Shown one piece after another: positions 63,408 through 64,000 of a stretch of 64,000 nt of DNA (position 1 is the first letter of the stretch; every line of letters begins with the position of its first letter). A program made the position numbers and the translations under genes. The notes under the pieces were generated by a model. The model saw only the letters and a program-made list of their open reading frames with translations, was not told where the DNA came from and did no database searches. The stretch spans positions 310,001 to 374,000 of the forward strand of contig CALNXN010000010.1 in the NCBI GenBank assembly GCA_942490645.1, read 5' to 3'. Origin of the DNA: CALNXN01 sp942490645. Lineage in GTDB: Bacteria > Pseudomonadota > Alphaproteobacteria > Rhodobacterales > Rhodobacteraceae.

Positions 63408-64000
63408 CAGCTTGGGGTCAGGAAATGCCGATCTGTGTCGGCCAGCACGAATTCGACGATCTCGCGTACATAGTCGCTGGTGGTTTCATCCTTCAGACGC
63501 GCCACGCGGTCATGGAATGTACCCTCGCCCTGCGCCAACATCTGAAACGCGGCCCGCAAGGCCGTAATATCGGAGCGCGCAACACCGCGCCGCTTGAGAC
63601 CGACAAGGTTCAAACCATCAAGCGCACCGCGAGGTCCCTGAACCAGCCCATAAGGGATCACATCATTGGTGACCATTGTGACCGCACCAATGATCGCGCC
63701 GCGCCCGATGCGCACAAACTGGTGCACCCCCGAGAGGCCACCGACGATCACGTCATCCTCCAGCACGCAATGGCCCGCGATGGCCACCGAATTGACGATG
63801 ATGCAGCGGTCCCCGATGCGCGCGTCATGCGCGATGTGACACCCGGCCATGAAGAGACCATCATCCCCAACAGACGTTACACCGCCGCCACCTTCGGTAC
63901 CGCAGTTCATTGTGACATGCTCGCGAATGCGGTTGCGTTTGCCGATGTCGAGGCGCGTGGCCTCGCCCTTGAATTTCAGGTCCTGCGGGATTTCCCCGAT
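63407..64000 (-). CDS. lpxA: UDP-N-acetylglucosamine acyltransferase, truncated by window edge
   Basis: First step of lipid A synthesis. Only the C-terminal 197 residues are inside the window; the frame is open to base 64000. The left-handed beta-helix hexapeptide repeats are visible (IGDRCIIVNSVAIAGHCVLEDD), and GGLSGVHQFVRIGRGAIIGA is the family signature. The C-terminal helical part ends with DRHFLTPS. It overlaps lpxI by one base. Confidence 0.95.
   Translation of the reverse strand: MGEIPQDLKFKGEATRLDIGKRNRIREHVTMNCGTEGGGGVTSVGDDGLFMAGCHIAHDARIGDRCIIVNSVAIAGHCVLEDDVIVGGLSGVHQFVRIGRGAIIGAVTMVTNDVIPYGLVQGPRGALDGLNLVGLKRRGVARSDITALRAAFQMLAQGEGTFHDRVARLKDETTSDYVREIVEFVLADTDRHFLTPS

Noticed and set aside
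1..64000. tRNA, rRNA, CRISPR or transposon
   Set aside because: Scanned intergenic gaps for T-arm-like sequences, regularly spaced repeats and transposase motifs; none was convincing.

Overview
The window is a GC-rich stretch of an alphaproteobacterial chromosome, almost certainly from the Rhodobacterales (Roseobacter group). The assignment rests on gene content and order: a dusB-ntrB-ntrC-ntrY-ntrX cluster followed by trkA-trkH-hfq-hflX, NtrC and NtrX proteins without the sigma54-contacting GAFTGA loop, ctrA next to sciP (DUF1153), a fused ispDF, LpxI rather than LpxH, and a DUF6456/DUF6477 pair that I associate with this order. It is mostly core chromosome, densely packed, with many 1-8 bp overlaps between consecutive genes. 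I saw no rRNA, tRNA, CRISPR array, prophage or intact insertion sequence.

Layout. 1-9.6 kb: the end of an acyl-CoA ligase gene, a DsbA/FrnE-like gene, a drug-efflux MFS gene, mfd, a small membrane protein, hemB and a Ysc84-type lipoprotein. 9.6-10.8 kb: a visibly AT-richer patch with one GNAT acetyltransferase, the most likely acquired segment. 10.8-16.6 kb: a 3-hydroxyisobutyrate-dehydrogenase-like enzyme, a membrane-anchored penicillin-acylase-family hydrolase, an RluE-like pseudouridine synthase, a DUF2177 membrane protein and hflX. 16.6-28.8 kb (minus strand): hfq, a frameshifted trkH, trkA, then ntrX, ntrY, ntrC, ntrB and dusB, with a lipoprotein and a double-SnoaL protein inserted on the opposite strand between trkA and ntrX. 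29-34.9 kb: ispDF, pgpA, cinA-C, ratA, hpt, two c-type cytochromes, a small ORF and lipA. 35-47.7 kb: a possible PagL-like outer-membrane protein, the DUF6456/DUF6477 divergent pair, an MttB-family protein, guaA, two EamA transporters, an orphan P-loop ATPase, a secreted Cys-containing protein, metA, an alpha/beta hydrolase, ppk2 and a TetR regulator. 47.7-54.5 kb: rplM-rpsI, a thioesterase, an enoyl-CoA hydratase, trmFO, a methyltransferase, gluQ, hisI, an IscU-like scaffold and a 42-residue membrane peptide. 54.6-64 kb: recG-ligA, ctrA, sciP, mnmA and lpxA-lpxI-lpxB, with lpxA running off the end.

Functional themes. Nitrogen sensing (NtrBC, NtrYX) and K+ uptake (TrkAH) sit with the RNA chaperone Hfq. 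CtrA and its modulator SciP are adjacent, with CtrA-like sites between them. DNA repair (mfd, recG, ligA), tRNA modification (dusB, trmFO, gluQ, mnmA) and lipid A synthesis (lpxA/I/B, perhaps trimmed by the PagL-like protein) are well represented.

I did not find a clear new multi-gene system. The observations most worth a second look are the trkH frameshift, a symmetrical rod-like inverted repeat upstream of trmFO, an unlisted 42-aa membrane peptide with a strong ribosome binding site and its own terminator, sigma54-loop loss in both Ntr regulators, a dispersed intergenic repeat, and an orphan P-loop ATPase.
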